From positions 1-64,000 of the forward strand of contig NZ_JABBJN010000025.1 in the NCBI RefSeq assembly GCF_012928505.1: 64,000 nt of DNA, given 5' to 3'. Every line of letters begins with the position of its first letter. Within the stretch, counting starts at the first letter, position 1. The notes beneath the pieces are model-generated. The model saw nothing but the letters and a program-made list of their open reading frames with translations. It made no database searches and was not told where the DNA came from. Origin of the DNA: Achromobacter sp. Bel. GTDB taxonomy: Bacteria; Pseudomonadota; Gammaproteobacteria; Burkholderiales; Burkholderiaceae_B. Position numbers and translations under genes: made by a program. This document shows positions 34,934 to 43,510 of this stretch, in pieces.

Positions 34934-35788
34934 TTAGCCGATGGCGCCGTAGATGCGCCGGGCGTCCTCTGCCGTGGCCAATGGGCGGCCCAGCGCGCGT
35001 GCGCCTTCGGCGGCTTGCCGGACAAGCGCCGCATTGCCCGCCGCGATGCTGCCGTCGCGCAGCTTCAGGTTGTTCTCGAAGCCCACACGCATGTGGCCGC
35101 CGAACGCCGCCGCCGTCGTGACGCAGGCGTTTTCCTCGGCGCCGAACGCGCAGATCGCCCAGGGCAGCGTGTGGTCGTACGCCGCCAGGAAGGGCAGCAG
35201 ATCGTAGGCCGAAGACGTCTGGCCTACGCTGTAGCGGCCCAGCACGAACAGCACCGACCAGGCGCCCGGGGGCACCAGCCCGCGTGCGCGCAGCGACTGC
35301 CAGCGTTGTACGTCGCCTTCGTCGTACAGGATGATCTGGGCCAGGATGCGGCGCTCCGCCACCCAGGCAAAAAACGCCGCCAGTTCCGTTTCGGGAATGT
35401 CCGGCACGGCGATTTCGCGCAGGCCCATGGACACGGCCTCGGGCTGCAGTTCGCGCACCAGCGCGATCTGTTCGGCCGCCTTGTAGACCCCGGCGGCTTC
35501 GCTGGTGACCTGCACCAGCAGCTCTCGGCCTACGGCGCGGTCGACGGCGGCCAGCGCCTCGCGGTAGGCATGGGCGTCCAGCAAGTGGCTGCCGTCGGGC
35601 TTGCGCACGTGCATGTGCATCATGCCGGCGCCGGCCTCCAGGCAGGCGCGCGCTTCAAGCGCCAAGGCCTCGGGCGTCATCGGCACGGCAGGGTGGTCCG
35701 CGGCTTTCTTGTAGGCGCCGTTGGGCGCCACGGTGATGATGACGGGGGATTCGGCCAGCGCGGCGCGCGGCAGGGTGGTCGTGTTCAA
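34934..35788 (-). CDS. BKACE-family (DUF849) beta-keto acid cleavage enzyme
   Basis: The 284-residue TIM-barrel protein belongs to the beta-keto acid cleavage family, which condenses a beta-keto acid with acetyl-CoA and splits it to acetoacetate and an acyl-CoA. Metal ligands are seen in MHMHVRKPDG (His58 and His60) and further on in GAEEN and GGHMRVGFENN. The opening VIITVAPNGA is typical. It overlaps the 3-hydroxyacyl-CoA dehydrogenase gene by four bases. The pair resembles carnitine catabolism, where a dehydrogenase makes dehydrocarnitine and a BKACE enzyme cleaves it. No thioesterase gene is adjacent, so the true keto acid is not fixed. Confidence 0.9.
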   Translation of the reverse strand: MNTTTLPRAALAESPVIITVAPNGAYKKAADHPAVPMTPEALALEARACLEAGAGMMHMHVRKPDGSHLLDAHAYREALAAVDRAVGRELLVQVTSEAAGVYKAAEQIALVRELQPEAVSMGLREIAVPDIPETELAAFFAWVAERRILAQIILYDEGDVQRWQSLRARGLVPPGAWSVLFVLGRYSVGQTSSAYDLLPFLAAYDHTLPWAICAFGAEENACVTTAAAFGGHMRVGFENNLKLRDGSIAAGNAALVRQAAEGARALGRPLATAEDARRIYGAIG

Positions 35789-36747
35789 GGCTGGATCTCC
35801 GGCAGTTCGGGGCTGATCAGGTCCAGGCCGGCGCGCAGCAGGCGATCATAGCGGGCGCGCTCGGCGGCGATGGTCTCGGGCGTCCAGGCGTAGAAGCCTT
35901 CGCCGGCTTTCATGCCGTAGCGGCCGTCGGCGGCGCGTTCGGTCAGGCAGCGCGCGGGGTGGTCCGCATTGCAGAAGGTCGGATACATGGTCGCGCCCGC
36001 GGCGGCGTGCACGTCGATGCCCGCGTGGTCGCGCTGCATGACGGGGCCGGCCGCCAGAAAGCGGAAGCCGAAGCCGAAGCGCACGGCCGCGTCCACGTCC
36101 TCCGGCGAGGCGATGCCGCGGTCGATCAGATCAAACGCTTCGCGCGACAACGCGTGCTGCAAGCGGTTGGCCAGGAAACCGGGCAGGTCCTGCTTGACCT
36201 TCACCGGCACGCTGCCGCAGCGGCGCATGAAGGCGATGAGCGAATCCGCGCAGGCGTTATCGCTGGCCTCGCCCAGCACCACTTCCACCAGCGGCACCAG
36301 GTGCGCGGGCATGAAGAAGTGCAGGCCCAGCATGCGGCCGCGCGTTTCCAGGCCCTGGCCGATGGCGCTGATGGGGAAGCTGGAACTGTTGCTGGCCAGG
36401 ATGGCGTCCGGGCGGGCGCGCCGCGCCAGATCCGCGAACAACGCCTGTTTGATGTCCAGGCGTTCCGGAATGCACTCAATAACGAGGTCCACGGTGGACC
36501 AGTCCACCGCGTCCAGGCTGGGCGCGGTCGCCAGCAGCGCGGCATTGGCTTCGCGGCCGATTGTCTTCAGGTTTTCGGCGACGCGGGCGGGCAGGCCGGC
36601 CGCGCGTTCTGCGTTGGATTCGATCACGGTCGTCCGGCAGGCCGCGCGGGTCAGCACCACCGCTACGTCCGCGCCCATCGTGCCGCCGCCCACTACCACT
36701 GCATGCGCCGCGCCCGGGTTGGGCAGCGCTGTTGCGTCCGTCTGCAT
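35785..36747 (-). CDS. 3-hydroxyacyl-CoA dehydrogenase family protein (carnitine dehydrogenase-like)
   Basis: The 320-residue protein opens with the NAD-binding motif AVVVGGGTMGADVAVVL and has the family active-site block LGLHFFMPAHLVPLVEVV, with the catalytic His near residue 144. It also has the dimerisation segment GFLANRLQHALSREAFDLID. Members oxidise 3-hydroxyacyl-CoA or free 3-hydroxy acids such as L-carnitine. Coupling to a BKACE gene favours a free 3-hydroxy acid whose 3-keto product is then cleaved. A LysR gene is divergent, with about 120 bp between them. Confidence 0.88.
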   Translation of the reverse strand: MQTDATALPNPGAAHAVVVGGGTMGADVAVVLTRAACRTTVIESNAERAAGLPARVAENLKTIGREANAALLATAPSLDAVDWSTVDLVIECIPERLDIKQALFADLARRARPDAILASNSSSFPISAIGQGLETRGRMLGLHFFMPAHLVPLVEVVLGEASDNACADSLIAFMRRCGSVPVKVKQDLPGFLANRLQHALSREAFDLIDRGIASPEDVDAAVRFGFGFRFLAAGPVMQRDHAGIDVHAAAGATMYPTFCNADHPARCLTERAADGRYGMKAGEGFYAWTPETIAAERARYDRLLRAGLDLISPELPEIQP

Positions 36748-36868
36748 GGTTTGCTCCTCTCTTGCATCGTCGTTGGGGGCGAGTGTAGAGAAGCCGCTTT
36801 GATTGATGAATCAGATTTTTTGGATAGAATGATCGGTAAAACAGATCAATAGAGACAGGCAAGGCATC

Positions 36869-37777
36869 ATGCAGATCAATCTTTCGATGCGCGATATCGA
36901 CACCACGCTGGTGCTGGGCCGCACGCTCAATTTCCGGCAGGCGGCGGGGCAGTTGCACCTGTCGCAATCGGCGCTGTCCACGCAGGTCCAGCGCATCGAA
37001 GAGGCCCTGGGCGTCCGGCTGTTCGACCGCACGACCCGCACCGTGCGCCTGACGGCGGCCGGCGAAGTCTTCATGCAGCAGGCCGCGACCTTGCAGGTGG
37101 CGTTCCGCGACGCGATCGCGGCGGTCAGCGGCGTCACCAGTGCAGAGCAGGGGCAGGTGTCGGTTGCCGCGTTGCCGTCGCTGGCGGCCCGGCTGCTGCC
37201 GCGCGTGCTGATGGCCTACCGCCAGGCGCACCCGCACGTGGCGCTGAAAGTGCGCGACACCTTGTCGGGTCCCGCCTTCGATCTGGTGCGCGCGGGCGAG
37301 GTGGATTTTGCGCTGACCGCCGCCGACCCGCAGCACGCCGACCTGCACTACGTGCCGCTGCTGTCCGACAGTTTCCTGTTGTTGATCCCCGAATCGCACC
37401 CCCTGGCCAAGACGCGGGGGCCGGTGCGTTGGGCCGACACCGCAAGCGCGGCGCACGTGTCGATGGTGCAGCCCAGCAGCGTGCGGCAGTACACGGAATG
37501 GGCCTTTCTGCAAAACCGCATCCGATTCGCGCCGGCGTTCGAAGCGGAGCATCTGACGACGATCGTGGCCATGGTCGAATGCGGCTTCGGCGTGGCCGCC
37601 TTGCCCGAGATCGCGGCGGGCGCGGTGTCGCAGACCGCCATCGTCCAGCGGCCGCTGACCGGGCCGGTGGCAGAGCGTTCGATCGGCCTGGTCACGTCGC
37701 GCAATCGCAGTCTTTCGCCTGCCGCCGCGGCGCTGGTGCAGACCCTGAAAGCCTATCTGGCCGCGCATCCGCGCTAG
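36869..37777 (+). CDS. LysR-family transcriptional regulator
   Basis: The 302-residue protein has the standard LysR layout: an N-terminal winged helix-turn-helix (LNFRQAAGQLHLSQSALSTQVQRIEEALG, two overlapping parts, residues about 17-45, followed by LFDRTTRTVRLTAAG), and a C-terminal periplasmic-binding-protein-like sensor (about 90-295). It is divergent from the dehydrogenase-BKACE pair and likely controls it. The shared 121-bp region contains TTGATGAATCA and TGATC...GATCA elements in T-N11-A spacing near 36800-36850. Confidence 0.92.
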   Translation: MQINLSMRDIDTTLVLGRTLNFRQAAGQLHLSQSALSTQVQRIEEALGVRLFDRTTRTVRLTAAGEVFMQQAATLQVAFRDAIAAVSGVTSAEQGQVSVAALPSLAARLLPRVLMAYRQAHPHVALKVRDTLSGPAFDLVRAGEVDFALTAADPQHADLHYVPLLSDSFLLLIPESHPLAKTRGPVRWADTASAAHVSMVQPSSVRQYTEWAFLQNRIRFAPAFEAEHLTTIVAMVECGFGVAALPEIAAGAVSQTAIVQRPLTGPVAERSIGLVTSRNRSLSPAAAALVQTLKAYLAAHPR

Positions 37778-37866
37778 GGTTTTGCGGTGCCGCGCCACGC
37801 CATTTTTGATTTCCCTCAAGCGGCCGCGCAAAGGCTCTCGACACGAAGTGGGCGGTGGTATTATTC

Positions 37867-37878
37867 TCAGTACACTAA
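37867..37878. promoter_or_regulatory. MarR (PicR-type) operator, TCAG-TACA-CTAA
   Basis: This site lies 20 bp before the GTG start of the MarR gene. It is one of nine copies of the TCAG-N4-CT(G/A)(A/C) motif in the island, and it suggests autoregulation. The motif matches the TCAG-N4-CTNN site I recall for PicR of Alcaligenes faecalis. Confidence 0.65.
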
Positions 37879-37898
37879 CTAATTGGAGCTGCCTCAAC

Positions 37899-38432
37899 GT
37901 GCCGGATGTACAGAAAAAGACGACGTCCCAGAAGCGCGTCGCAACTCAGAAGACAGAGAGCAATATTTTTGATCCGGCCAAACAGGTGCTGTGGTCGCGC
38001 CCCGGCTATCTGGTGCGGCGCCTGAACCAGATCCACTACGCCATGTTCTACGAAGAGTGCAAGACGCAGAACGTGACGCCCGTGCAATACGGCGTGCTGA
38101 CCGCGCTGTCGCTCAGCCCGTGGCTGGACCAGACCGCCATCGGCATGGAGCTGGGGCTGGATCGCACCACTACCGCCGACGTCGTCAAGCGCTTGCAAGA
38201 GCGCGGCCTGGTGGAGCGCCGGGTCAATCCCACCGACAAGCGTTCGCGCCAGGCGGTGATCACTCCGGAAGGCTTGCGCATCATGGGGTTGCTGCAGGAA
38301 GGCATGGCCCGGGCGCAGCGGCGCTTGCTGGAACCGCTGTCCACGCGCAACCAGGAAATCTTCATGAAGCTGCTTTCCACGCTGGTGGAAGCCAATAACC
38401 AGTACAGCCGCACCACGCTCAAACCGATGTAG
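37899..38432 (+). CDS. picR: MarR-family regulator of the picolinate island (PicR-like)
   Basis: The 177-residue protein starts at a GTG at 37899, with GGAG 11 bases upstream. After a basic N-terminal tail it has the MarR winged helix: YGVLTALSLSPWLDQTAIG, the recognition part LGLDRTTTADVVKRLQERG, and the wing VERRVNPTDKRSRQAVI. In known pic and nic systems a MarR protein (PicR, NicR) represses the catabolic genes until the hydroxylated pyridine carboxylate binds. A palindromic TCAG-N4-CTGA motif occurs in its own promoter and in all three other promoter regions up to 48 kb, which makes it the natural regulator. The gene name is by context and motif, not by alignment. Confidence 0.85.
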   Translation: MPDVQKKTTSQKRVATQKTESNIFDPAKQVLWSRPGYLVRRLNQIHYAMFYEECKTQNVTPVQYGVLTALSLSPWLDQTAIGMELGLDRTTTADVVKRLQERGLVERRVNPTDKRSRQAVITPEGLRIMGLLQEGMARAQRRLLEPLSTRNQEIFMKLLSTLVEANNQYSRTTLKPM

Positions 38433-38475
38433 GGCGGGAGGGGGCCGCACCGCTGGCGCGTGCCCCGTTTCGCCA

Positions 38476-39465
38476 TCAGTCTTTCAGCGCATTCATCCGG
38501 GCCACGCCTCGGGCGGCTTGCCCGTCGCCCAGGGTATTGCGCACCCAGATCAGTTCGGCGGCGATCGCCACGGCGATCTCGGCCGGCGTTTTGCTGGCGA
38601 TGCGCAGGCCCACCGGGCCATGCAGGCGGGCGATCTGGCCGTCGTCCAGGTCGAACAACCGAAGCCGTTCGCGCCGTTTCTCCTGGTTGGCGCGCGAGCC
38701 CAATGCGCCGACGTAGAACGCGCGCGATTTCAATGCTTCCAAGAGCGCCATGTCGTCAAGCTTGGGGTCATGGGTGACGGCCACGATCGCGGTGCGTTCA
38801 TCGGTGCCGATCTCCAGCACCGCATCGTCCGGCATGCTGGTCAGCAGCGTGGCCCGGGACGCATTCCAATCGGTAAAGAACTCTTCGCGCGGATCGCAGA
38901 CCGTGACGTGGAATTCCAGCGTCGCGGCGATATCGGCCAAGACGCGGGCCGTCTGGTTCGCGCCGATGATCAGTAGCCGCCACCGCGGCCCGTACACGCT
39001 GCGGAAGATCCGGCCATCGAAATCGGGCCCGTCGGCGGGGCCGGCAGGCGAAATCGAGGTATGGCCGTCCAGCAGATCCACCGTGCGCTGGATCAGGCGA
39101 TGCTCGCGGATCGACGCCAGCACCCGGTCCAGCCATACGGTGTCGCGCAGCCGTTCGCTGATCAGGCGCAGCGTACCGCCGCAAGGCAGGCCGAAGCGCG
39201 CGGCCTCGTCCCGCGTGACGCCATAGGTCAGGCGGGCGGGGGCGTCCTCCAGCGCGCCGGCGCGGGCCCGCGCGATCAGATCGTCCTCGATGCAGCCGCC
39301 TGATACCGATCCGGCGACGCGGCCGTCGTCTCGCACCGCCAGCATGGCGCCCGCTTGCCGCGGCGCCGAGCCCCAGGTCTGCACAACAGTGATCAAGTGC
39401 ACGCGGCTACCCGCGGCGACCCAGTCGCGGGCAAGTTGCAGTACATCCAGGTCCAGGGCGTTCAT
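38476..39465 (-). CDS. XdhC-family molybdenum hydroxylase maturation protein
   Basis: The 329-residue protein has the XdhC/CoxI N-terminal motif WGSAPRQAGAMLAV and SGGCIEDDL, a CGGTL motif near residue 115, and a C-terminal Rossmann-like domain (LLIIGANQTARVLADIA). XdhC proteins bind and sulfurate molybdenum cofactor for xanthine oxidase-type enzymes. The only such enzyme in the window is encoded at 49207-53662, so this gene is probably its dedicated maturase. It is divergent from picC, and a copy of the operator lies upstream. The start at 39465 is preferred to 39525, because the operator at 39522 would otherwise lie inside the gene. Confidence 0.88.
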   Translation of the reverse strand: MNALDLDVLQLARDWVAAGSRVHLITVVQTWGSAPRQAGAMLAVRDDGRVAGSVSGGCIEDDLIARARAGALEDAPARLTYGVTRDEAARFGLPCGGTLRLISERLRDTVWLDRVLASIREHRLIQRTVDLLDGHTSISPAGPADGPDFDGRIFRSVYGPRWRLLIIGANQTARVLADIAATLEFHVTVCDPREEFFTDWNASRATLLTSMPDDAVLEIGTDERTAIVAVTHDPKLDDMALLEALKSRAFYVGALGSRANQEKRRERLRLFDLDDGQIARLHGPVGLRIASKTPAEIAVAIAAELIWVRNTLGDGQAARGVARMNALKD

Positions 39466-39817
39466 CGGTTTCTCACAGGGGAAATGCGGTGGCGGCAGAA
39501 GGGCGCCGGCACGGTTTATGTTCACTGTACTGATGAATTGACGAGATGTCTCTAGTGTCTATCCCTACCTATTTTCGCGCCTTTTCCGGCGGGTTCGGAA
39601 GGCGTCTCGCCGGCCCCGGGATTTCCCTAATTGGTCAGTACGCTGACTATAAAGTCAGTATACTGACGTAAATTCGGAAGCCGGACGGTGCGCATTCCCC
39701 CTGCGGGGATGCCGTCCGGTGTTCCGGTTGTTCCAATCAAATAGTCAGTGTACTGATAATAGGTACTGACATGCCGGGGCGGGGCAGGCGCCGCGCCATC
39801 ACACTGGGAGCAGGGGA
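39466..39817. promoter_or_regulatory. Divergent xdhC/picC promoter region with four MarR operators
   Basis: This 352-bp stretch has no gene. It holds operator copies TCACTGTACTGA at 39522-39533 (nearest xdhC), TCAGTACGCTGA at 39635-39646, the perfect palindrome TCAGTATACTGA at 39655-39666 and TCAGTGTACTGA at 39745-39756. The second and third sites are 20 bp apart, about two helical turns, so dimers would bind the same face. TGATAAT at 39754-39760 overlaps the last site and may be a -10 element for picC. Confidence 0.75.
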
Positions 39818-40780
39818 ATGAGCAAAGTGCGCAAGATCGCGTTCGAGGAGCACTACACCGCGGTTGGATTCAAGGATTATTCAAAGAGTTTCGCGCAGCA
39901 TATCGATCCCGCCGTGCTGGCCGACCTGGCGGCGCGGCTGGTGGATTTCGATGAGGTCCGGCTGGGCGAAATGGACCGCGCCGGCATCGACTACGTCATC
40001 CTGTCGCAGACCGGCCCCGGCGTGCAGGCGGAAGCCGATGCCGCGGTGGCGCTCAACCGCGCCAAGGAGAACAACGATTTCCTGGTCAGCCAGATCGCGC
40101 GCCATCCGACCCGGTACGGCGGCTTCGCCACGTTGCCCATGCACGACCCCCGCGTCGCCGCGGCTGAGCTGGCGCGTTGCGTCAAGCAACTGGGCTTCAA
40201 GGGCGCGCTGATCAACGGCCACACCAACGGCGTCTATTACGACGACCGCGCCTATGACCCATTCTGGGAGCAGGTGCAGGAACTGGATGTGCCGATCTAC
40301 CTGCATCCGAGCGATCCCTATGTCATTCCGCAGGCTTATTCAGGCCACCCGGAGCTGGTGGGGGCGTCGTGGGGCTGGGGCGTCGAGACCGCCACGCACG
40401 CGCTGCGGCTGTTGTTCGGCGGCGTGTTCGACCGCTATCCCGGCGTCAAGCTCATCCTGGGGCACATGGGCGAAGGCCTGCCGTTCCAGCGGTGGCGCTT
40501 CGACAGTCGTTTCGCGGTCTATTCGCACGGCATCAAGCTGGCGCGCGCGCCGTCGGAATACCTGGGCAGCAACATCGTCATCACCACGTCCGGTGTCTGT
40601 TCGCCTCCCACGTTGACGGCCGCCATTGCCGAAATGGGCCGCGAAGCGGTGATGTTCTCGGTGGATTACCCCTATGAATCGACGGCGCTGGCCGCCGAGT
40701 TCATCGAGCAGACGCCGATGGACGACGCCACCCGAAACCTGGTCTGCCACGGCAACGCGCAGCGCCTGTTCAAACTCTGA
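39818..40780 (+). CDS. picC: Amidohydrolase-fold decarboxylase, probable 3,6-dihydroxypicolinate decarboxylase
   Basis: The 320-residue protein is an amidohydrolase-2 (ACMSD/gamma-resorcylate decarboxylase) family member. Metal and catalytic residues are visible in FEEH (Glu10, His12), LHPSDP (His about 167), GHMGEGLPFQRWRFD and SVDYPYES (Asp about 289). These enzymes remove carboxylate from hydroxylated aromatic acids without oxygen. In the pic pathway of Alcaligenes faecalis, PicC of this family converts 3,6-dihydroxypicolinate to 2,5-dihydroxypyridine. Here it is followed by all genes that degrade 2,5-dihydroxypyridine and preceded by three MarR operators. The assignment is therefore by family and context. 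Confidence 0.85.
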   Translation: MSKVRKIAFEEHYTAVGFKDYSKSFAQHIDPAVLADLAARLVDFDEVRLGEMDRAGIDYVILSQTGPGVQAEADAAVALNRAKENNDFLVSQIARHPTRYGGFATLPMHDPRVAAAELARCVKQLGFKGALINGHTNGVYYDDRAYDPFWEQVQELDVPIYLHPSDPYVIPQAYSGHPELVGASWGWGVETATHALRLLFGGVFDRYPGVKLILGHMGEGLPFQRWRFDSRFAVYSHGIKLARAPSEYLGSNIVITTSGVCSPPTLTAAIAEMGREAVMFSVDYPYESTALAAEFIEQTPMDDATRNLVCHGNAQRLFKL

Positions 40781-40801
40781 TCCCCGGAAAAAGGAGCAAC
40801 C

Positions 40802-41554
40802 ATGCAGAGACCCTTCCGTATCGGCCAGATCGTGCCGAGCTCGAACACGACGATGGAAACCGAGATCCCCGCGATGCTGCTGGCGCGCCAGCAGATCCGG
40901 CCGGAACGTTTCACGTTCCATTCCAGCCGGATGCGCATGAAGAAGGTGGTGAAGGAGGAACTGGCGGCGATGGACGGCGAGTCCGACCGTTGCGCGGTGG
41001 AACTGAGCGACGCGCGGGTGGACGTGCTGGGATACGCCTGCCTGGTGGCCATCATGGCAATGGGCCATGGATATCACCGGGTATCGGAAAAGCGCCTGCA
41101 GGCGCACACGGCCACCAACGGCGCGGATGCGCCCGTGATCACCAGCGCGGGGGCCCTGGTGGACGCCTTGACGGTGATCGGCGCGCGCCGCATCGTGGTG
41201 GTGGCCCCGTACATGAAGCCGTTGACCGAACTGGTGGTGGACTACATCCGCAACGAAGGCTTTGAGGTGGTGGACTACCGCGCGCTGGAGATCCCCGACA
41301 ATCTGGACGTCGGCCGCCACGACCCGGCGCGGTTGCCGGAGATCGTCGCGCAGATGGACACCCGCGATGTCGACGCCATTGTGCTGTCGGCCTGCGTGCA
41401 GATGCCGTCGCTGCCGGCCATCGCCAAGGTCGAGGCGCAGACCGGCAAACCGGTGATCACCGCCGCCGTCGCCACCACCTACGCGATCCTGAAGTCGCTG
41501 GACCTGGAACCGGTAGTCCCCGGCGCGGGCGCGCTGCTGTCGGGCGCCTACTAA
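40802..41554 (+). CDS. maiA: Maleate cis-trans isomerase
   Basis: The 250-residue protein belongs to the maleate isomerase/Asp-Glu racemase family. The opening RIGQIVPSSNTTMETEIP is characteristic. The two catalytic cysteines are seen in LGYACLVA (Cys80) and LSACVQMPS (Cys198). It converts maleate to fumarate, the last step of the maleamate pathway of nicotinate (NicE) and picolinate degradation. It follows picC by 21 bp and precedes the deformylase gene by 11 bp. Confidence 0.92.
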   Translation: MQRPFRIGQIVPSSNTTMETEIPAMLLARQQIRPERFTFHSSRMRMKKVVKEELAAMDGESDRCAVELSDARVDVLGYACLVAIMAMGHGYHRVSEKRLQAHTATNGADAPVITSAGALVDALTVIGARRIVVVAPYMKPLTELVVDYIRNEGFEVVDYRALEIPDNLDVGRHDPARLPEIVAQMDTRDVDAIVLSACVQMPSLPAIAKVEAQTGKPVITAAVATTYAILKSLDLEPVVPGAGALLSGAY

Positions 41555-41565
41555 GGAAGACGGCC

Positions 41566-42390
41566 ATGAGCACTTATCTCTATGGCGGCAACGTCCATGC
41601 CAATGGCATCCGCCAACACTACCTGCGCTACGGCGGCGGCCACGCGGCGGACCGCGATGCGGTCGTGATCGTGCCGGGCATCACCAGCCCCGCGGCCACG
41701 TGGGGCTTCGTGGGCGAGCGGTTCGGCAAGACGTTCGACACCTACATTCTTGACGTGCGCGGACGTGGCCTGTCGGAAGCCGGCGCATCGCTGGACTACA
41801 GCCTGGACGCCCAAGCCGCCGACGTGCTGGCCTTCGCGCAGGCGCTGGGACTGGAACGCTACAGCCTGGTCGGCCATTCCATGGGCGGGCGGATCGGCGT
41901 GCGCGCGGGCCGTACCCGGCCCGCCGGCCTGCGCCGCCTGGTCCTGGTCGACCCGCCGGTGTCCGGCCCTGGCCGCCGGCCGTATCCGGCCAAGCTGCCC
42001 TGGTATGTCGATTCCATGGCGCAGGCCCGCCACGGGATGGACGCCGAGGCCATGCGGGCCTTTTGCCCCAGTTGGACGGACGCGCAACGCCAACTGCGCG
42101 CCGAATGGCTGCACACCTGCGACGAACGCGCCATCATCCAGAGCTTTGACGCCTTCCAGACCGACGATATTCATGCCGACCTGCCGCGTCTGAATGTGCC
42201 GGTCCTGCTGGTGACAGCGGAAAAGGGCGACGTCGTGCTGGAAGACGACGCGGCCGAGATTGCGCGGCTGGCGCCGGGGACCCTGCACCACCGCGTGCCG
42301 GCGGCCGGGCACATGATCCCGTGGGATAACGAGGAAGGCTTCTACGCGGCCTTCGGCGATTTCCTGGGCGCGCCGCTGGCGCGGGCCTGA
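41566..42390 (+). CDS. nicD: Alpha/beta hydrolase, N-formylmaleamate deformylase
   Basis: The 274-residue protein has the alpha/beta hydrolase fold with the nucleophile elbow GHSMGG (Ser105), an oxyanion region at VPGITSPAATW, an acid in LVLVDPP and the catalytic His in AAGHMIPW (about 249). In the nicotinate and picolinate lower pathway this enzyme (NicD, PicE) hydrolyses N-formylmaleamate to maleamate and formate. Its position between the isomerase and the dihydroxypyridine dioxygenase supports that role over a generic esterase. Confidence 0.9.
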   Translation: MSTYLYGGNVHANGIRQHYLRYGGGHAADRDAVVIVPGITSPAATWGFVGERFGKTFDTYILDVRGRGLSEAGASLDYSLDAQAADVLAFAQALGLERYSLVGHSMGGRIGVRAGRTRPAGLRRLVLVDPPVSGPGRRPYPAKLPWYVDSMAQARHGMDAEAMRAFCPSWTDAQRQLRAEWLHTCDERAIIQSFDAFQTDDIHADLPRLNVPVLLVTAEKGDVVLEDDAAEIARLAPGTLHHRVPAAGHMIPWDNEEGFYAAFGDFLGAPLARA

Positions 42391-42420
42391 ATCGCCGGGC
42401 CTTCACGCAAGGAGAGAATC

Positions 42421-43470
42421 ATGCCTGTAAGCGACTATGAACTGGTGAAAGCCTGGCAGCAGGTGCTGACCTTGTCCAACCTGCAGCCCGGCCAGTCCGT
42501 AACGGTGCTGACCAGCGCCGCGACCCACCCGCAAACGCTGTCAACCGCGCTGATCGCGGCGCAATCGATGGGGGCGGTGGTCAACCGGCTGGACTTGCCG
42601 CCCGTCAATGGTGAAAAGGCGTTAAGCCGCGATTCACTGGCCTATCTGGGCACCACGCCGCTGACCGGGAACATGCCCGCGATCGCGGCGCTGAAGGAAA
42701 GCGATCTGGTGCTGGATTTGATGACCCTGCTGTTTTCGCCGGAGCAGCACGAGATCCTGGCCACCGGCACCAAGATCCTGCTGGCCGTGGAGCCGCCCGA
42801 GGTGCTGGCGCGGCTGGTGCCGACGGAGGCGGACCGCGCGCGGGTGAAGGCCGCGGCGGCGCGCATCAGTGCGGCGCGCGAGATGAGCGTCGTGTCGGCG
42901 GCGGGTACGGACTTGCGTTGCCCGCTGGGCGAGTTCCCGGCGATCAGCGAATACGGGTTCGTGGACGAACCGGGGCGTTGGGATCATTGGCCCAGCGGCT
43001 TTGTGCTGACCTGGCCCAACGAACGCGGCGCCCACGGCAAGATCGTGATCGACGCGGGCGACATTCTGCTGCCGCAGAAGCTGTACGTGCGCTCGCCCAT
43101 CGAACTGACGGTAGAGAACGGTTTCGCCACGCGCATTGAAGGCGGGGTCGACGCGGAGCTGCTGAGCGAGTACGTGGCGTCGTTCCGGGACCCCGAGGCG
43201 TACGCGATCTCGCATATCGGCTGGGGCCTGCAGCCGCGCGCGCACTGGACCACGCTGGGCCTGTACGACCGTGAAGCCACCATCGGCATGGACGCACGGG
43301 CGTACGAGGGCAATTTCCTGTTCTCGCTGGGGCCGAACAACGAGGCGGGCGGCAGCCGCACCACCACCTGCCACATCGACATCCCGTTGCGCGGCTGCAC
43401 CGTGCGGCTGGACGGCGAGGACGTGGTCCGCCAGGGCAAGGTGCTGGACGGCGCCGCCCCGCAGGAATAA
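42421..43470 (+). CDS. nicX: 2,5-dihydroxypyridine 5,6-dioxygenase
   Basis: The 349-residue protein matches the length of NicX (PicD). The iron ligands known for Pseudomonas putida NicX, His265, His318 and Asp320, occur here at exactly those residue numbers in AISHIGWG and TTCHIDIP. The enzyme opens the ring of 2,5-dihydroxypyridine with O2 to give N-formylmaleamate, using Fe(II). It does not belong to the common extradiol families and is often mis-annotated as a leucyl aminopeptidase. AGGAGAG precedes the start by 6 bases. Confidence 0.95.
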   Translation: MPVSDYELVKAWQQVLTLSNLQPGQSVTVLTSAATHPQTLSTALIAAQSMGAVVNRLDLPPVNGEKALSRDSLAYLGTTPLTGNMPAIAALKESDLVLDLMTLLFSPEQHEILATGTKILLAVEPPEVLARLVPTEADRARVKAAAARISAAREMSVVSAAGTDLRCPLGEFPAISEYGFVDEPGRWDHWPSGFVLTWPNERGAHGKIVIDAGDILLPQKLYVRSPIELTVENGFATRIEGGVDAELLSEYVASFRDPEAYAISHIGWGLQPRAHWTTLGLYDREATIGMDARAYEGNFLFSLGPNNEAGGSRTTTCHIDIPLRGCTVRLDGEDVVRQGKVLDGAAPQE

Positions 43471-43510
43471 GCCATGGCGCCAAGCAACCATCGATCAAGG
43501 AAACTGCTTC

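Noticed and set aside
42421-43470. Leucyl aminopeptidase
   Set aside because: This common automatic name does not fit: the Fe ligands His265, His318 and Asp320 of 2,5-dihydroxypyridine dioxygenase are present and the neighbours are the rest of that pathway.
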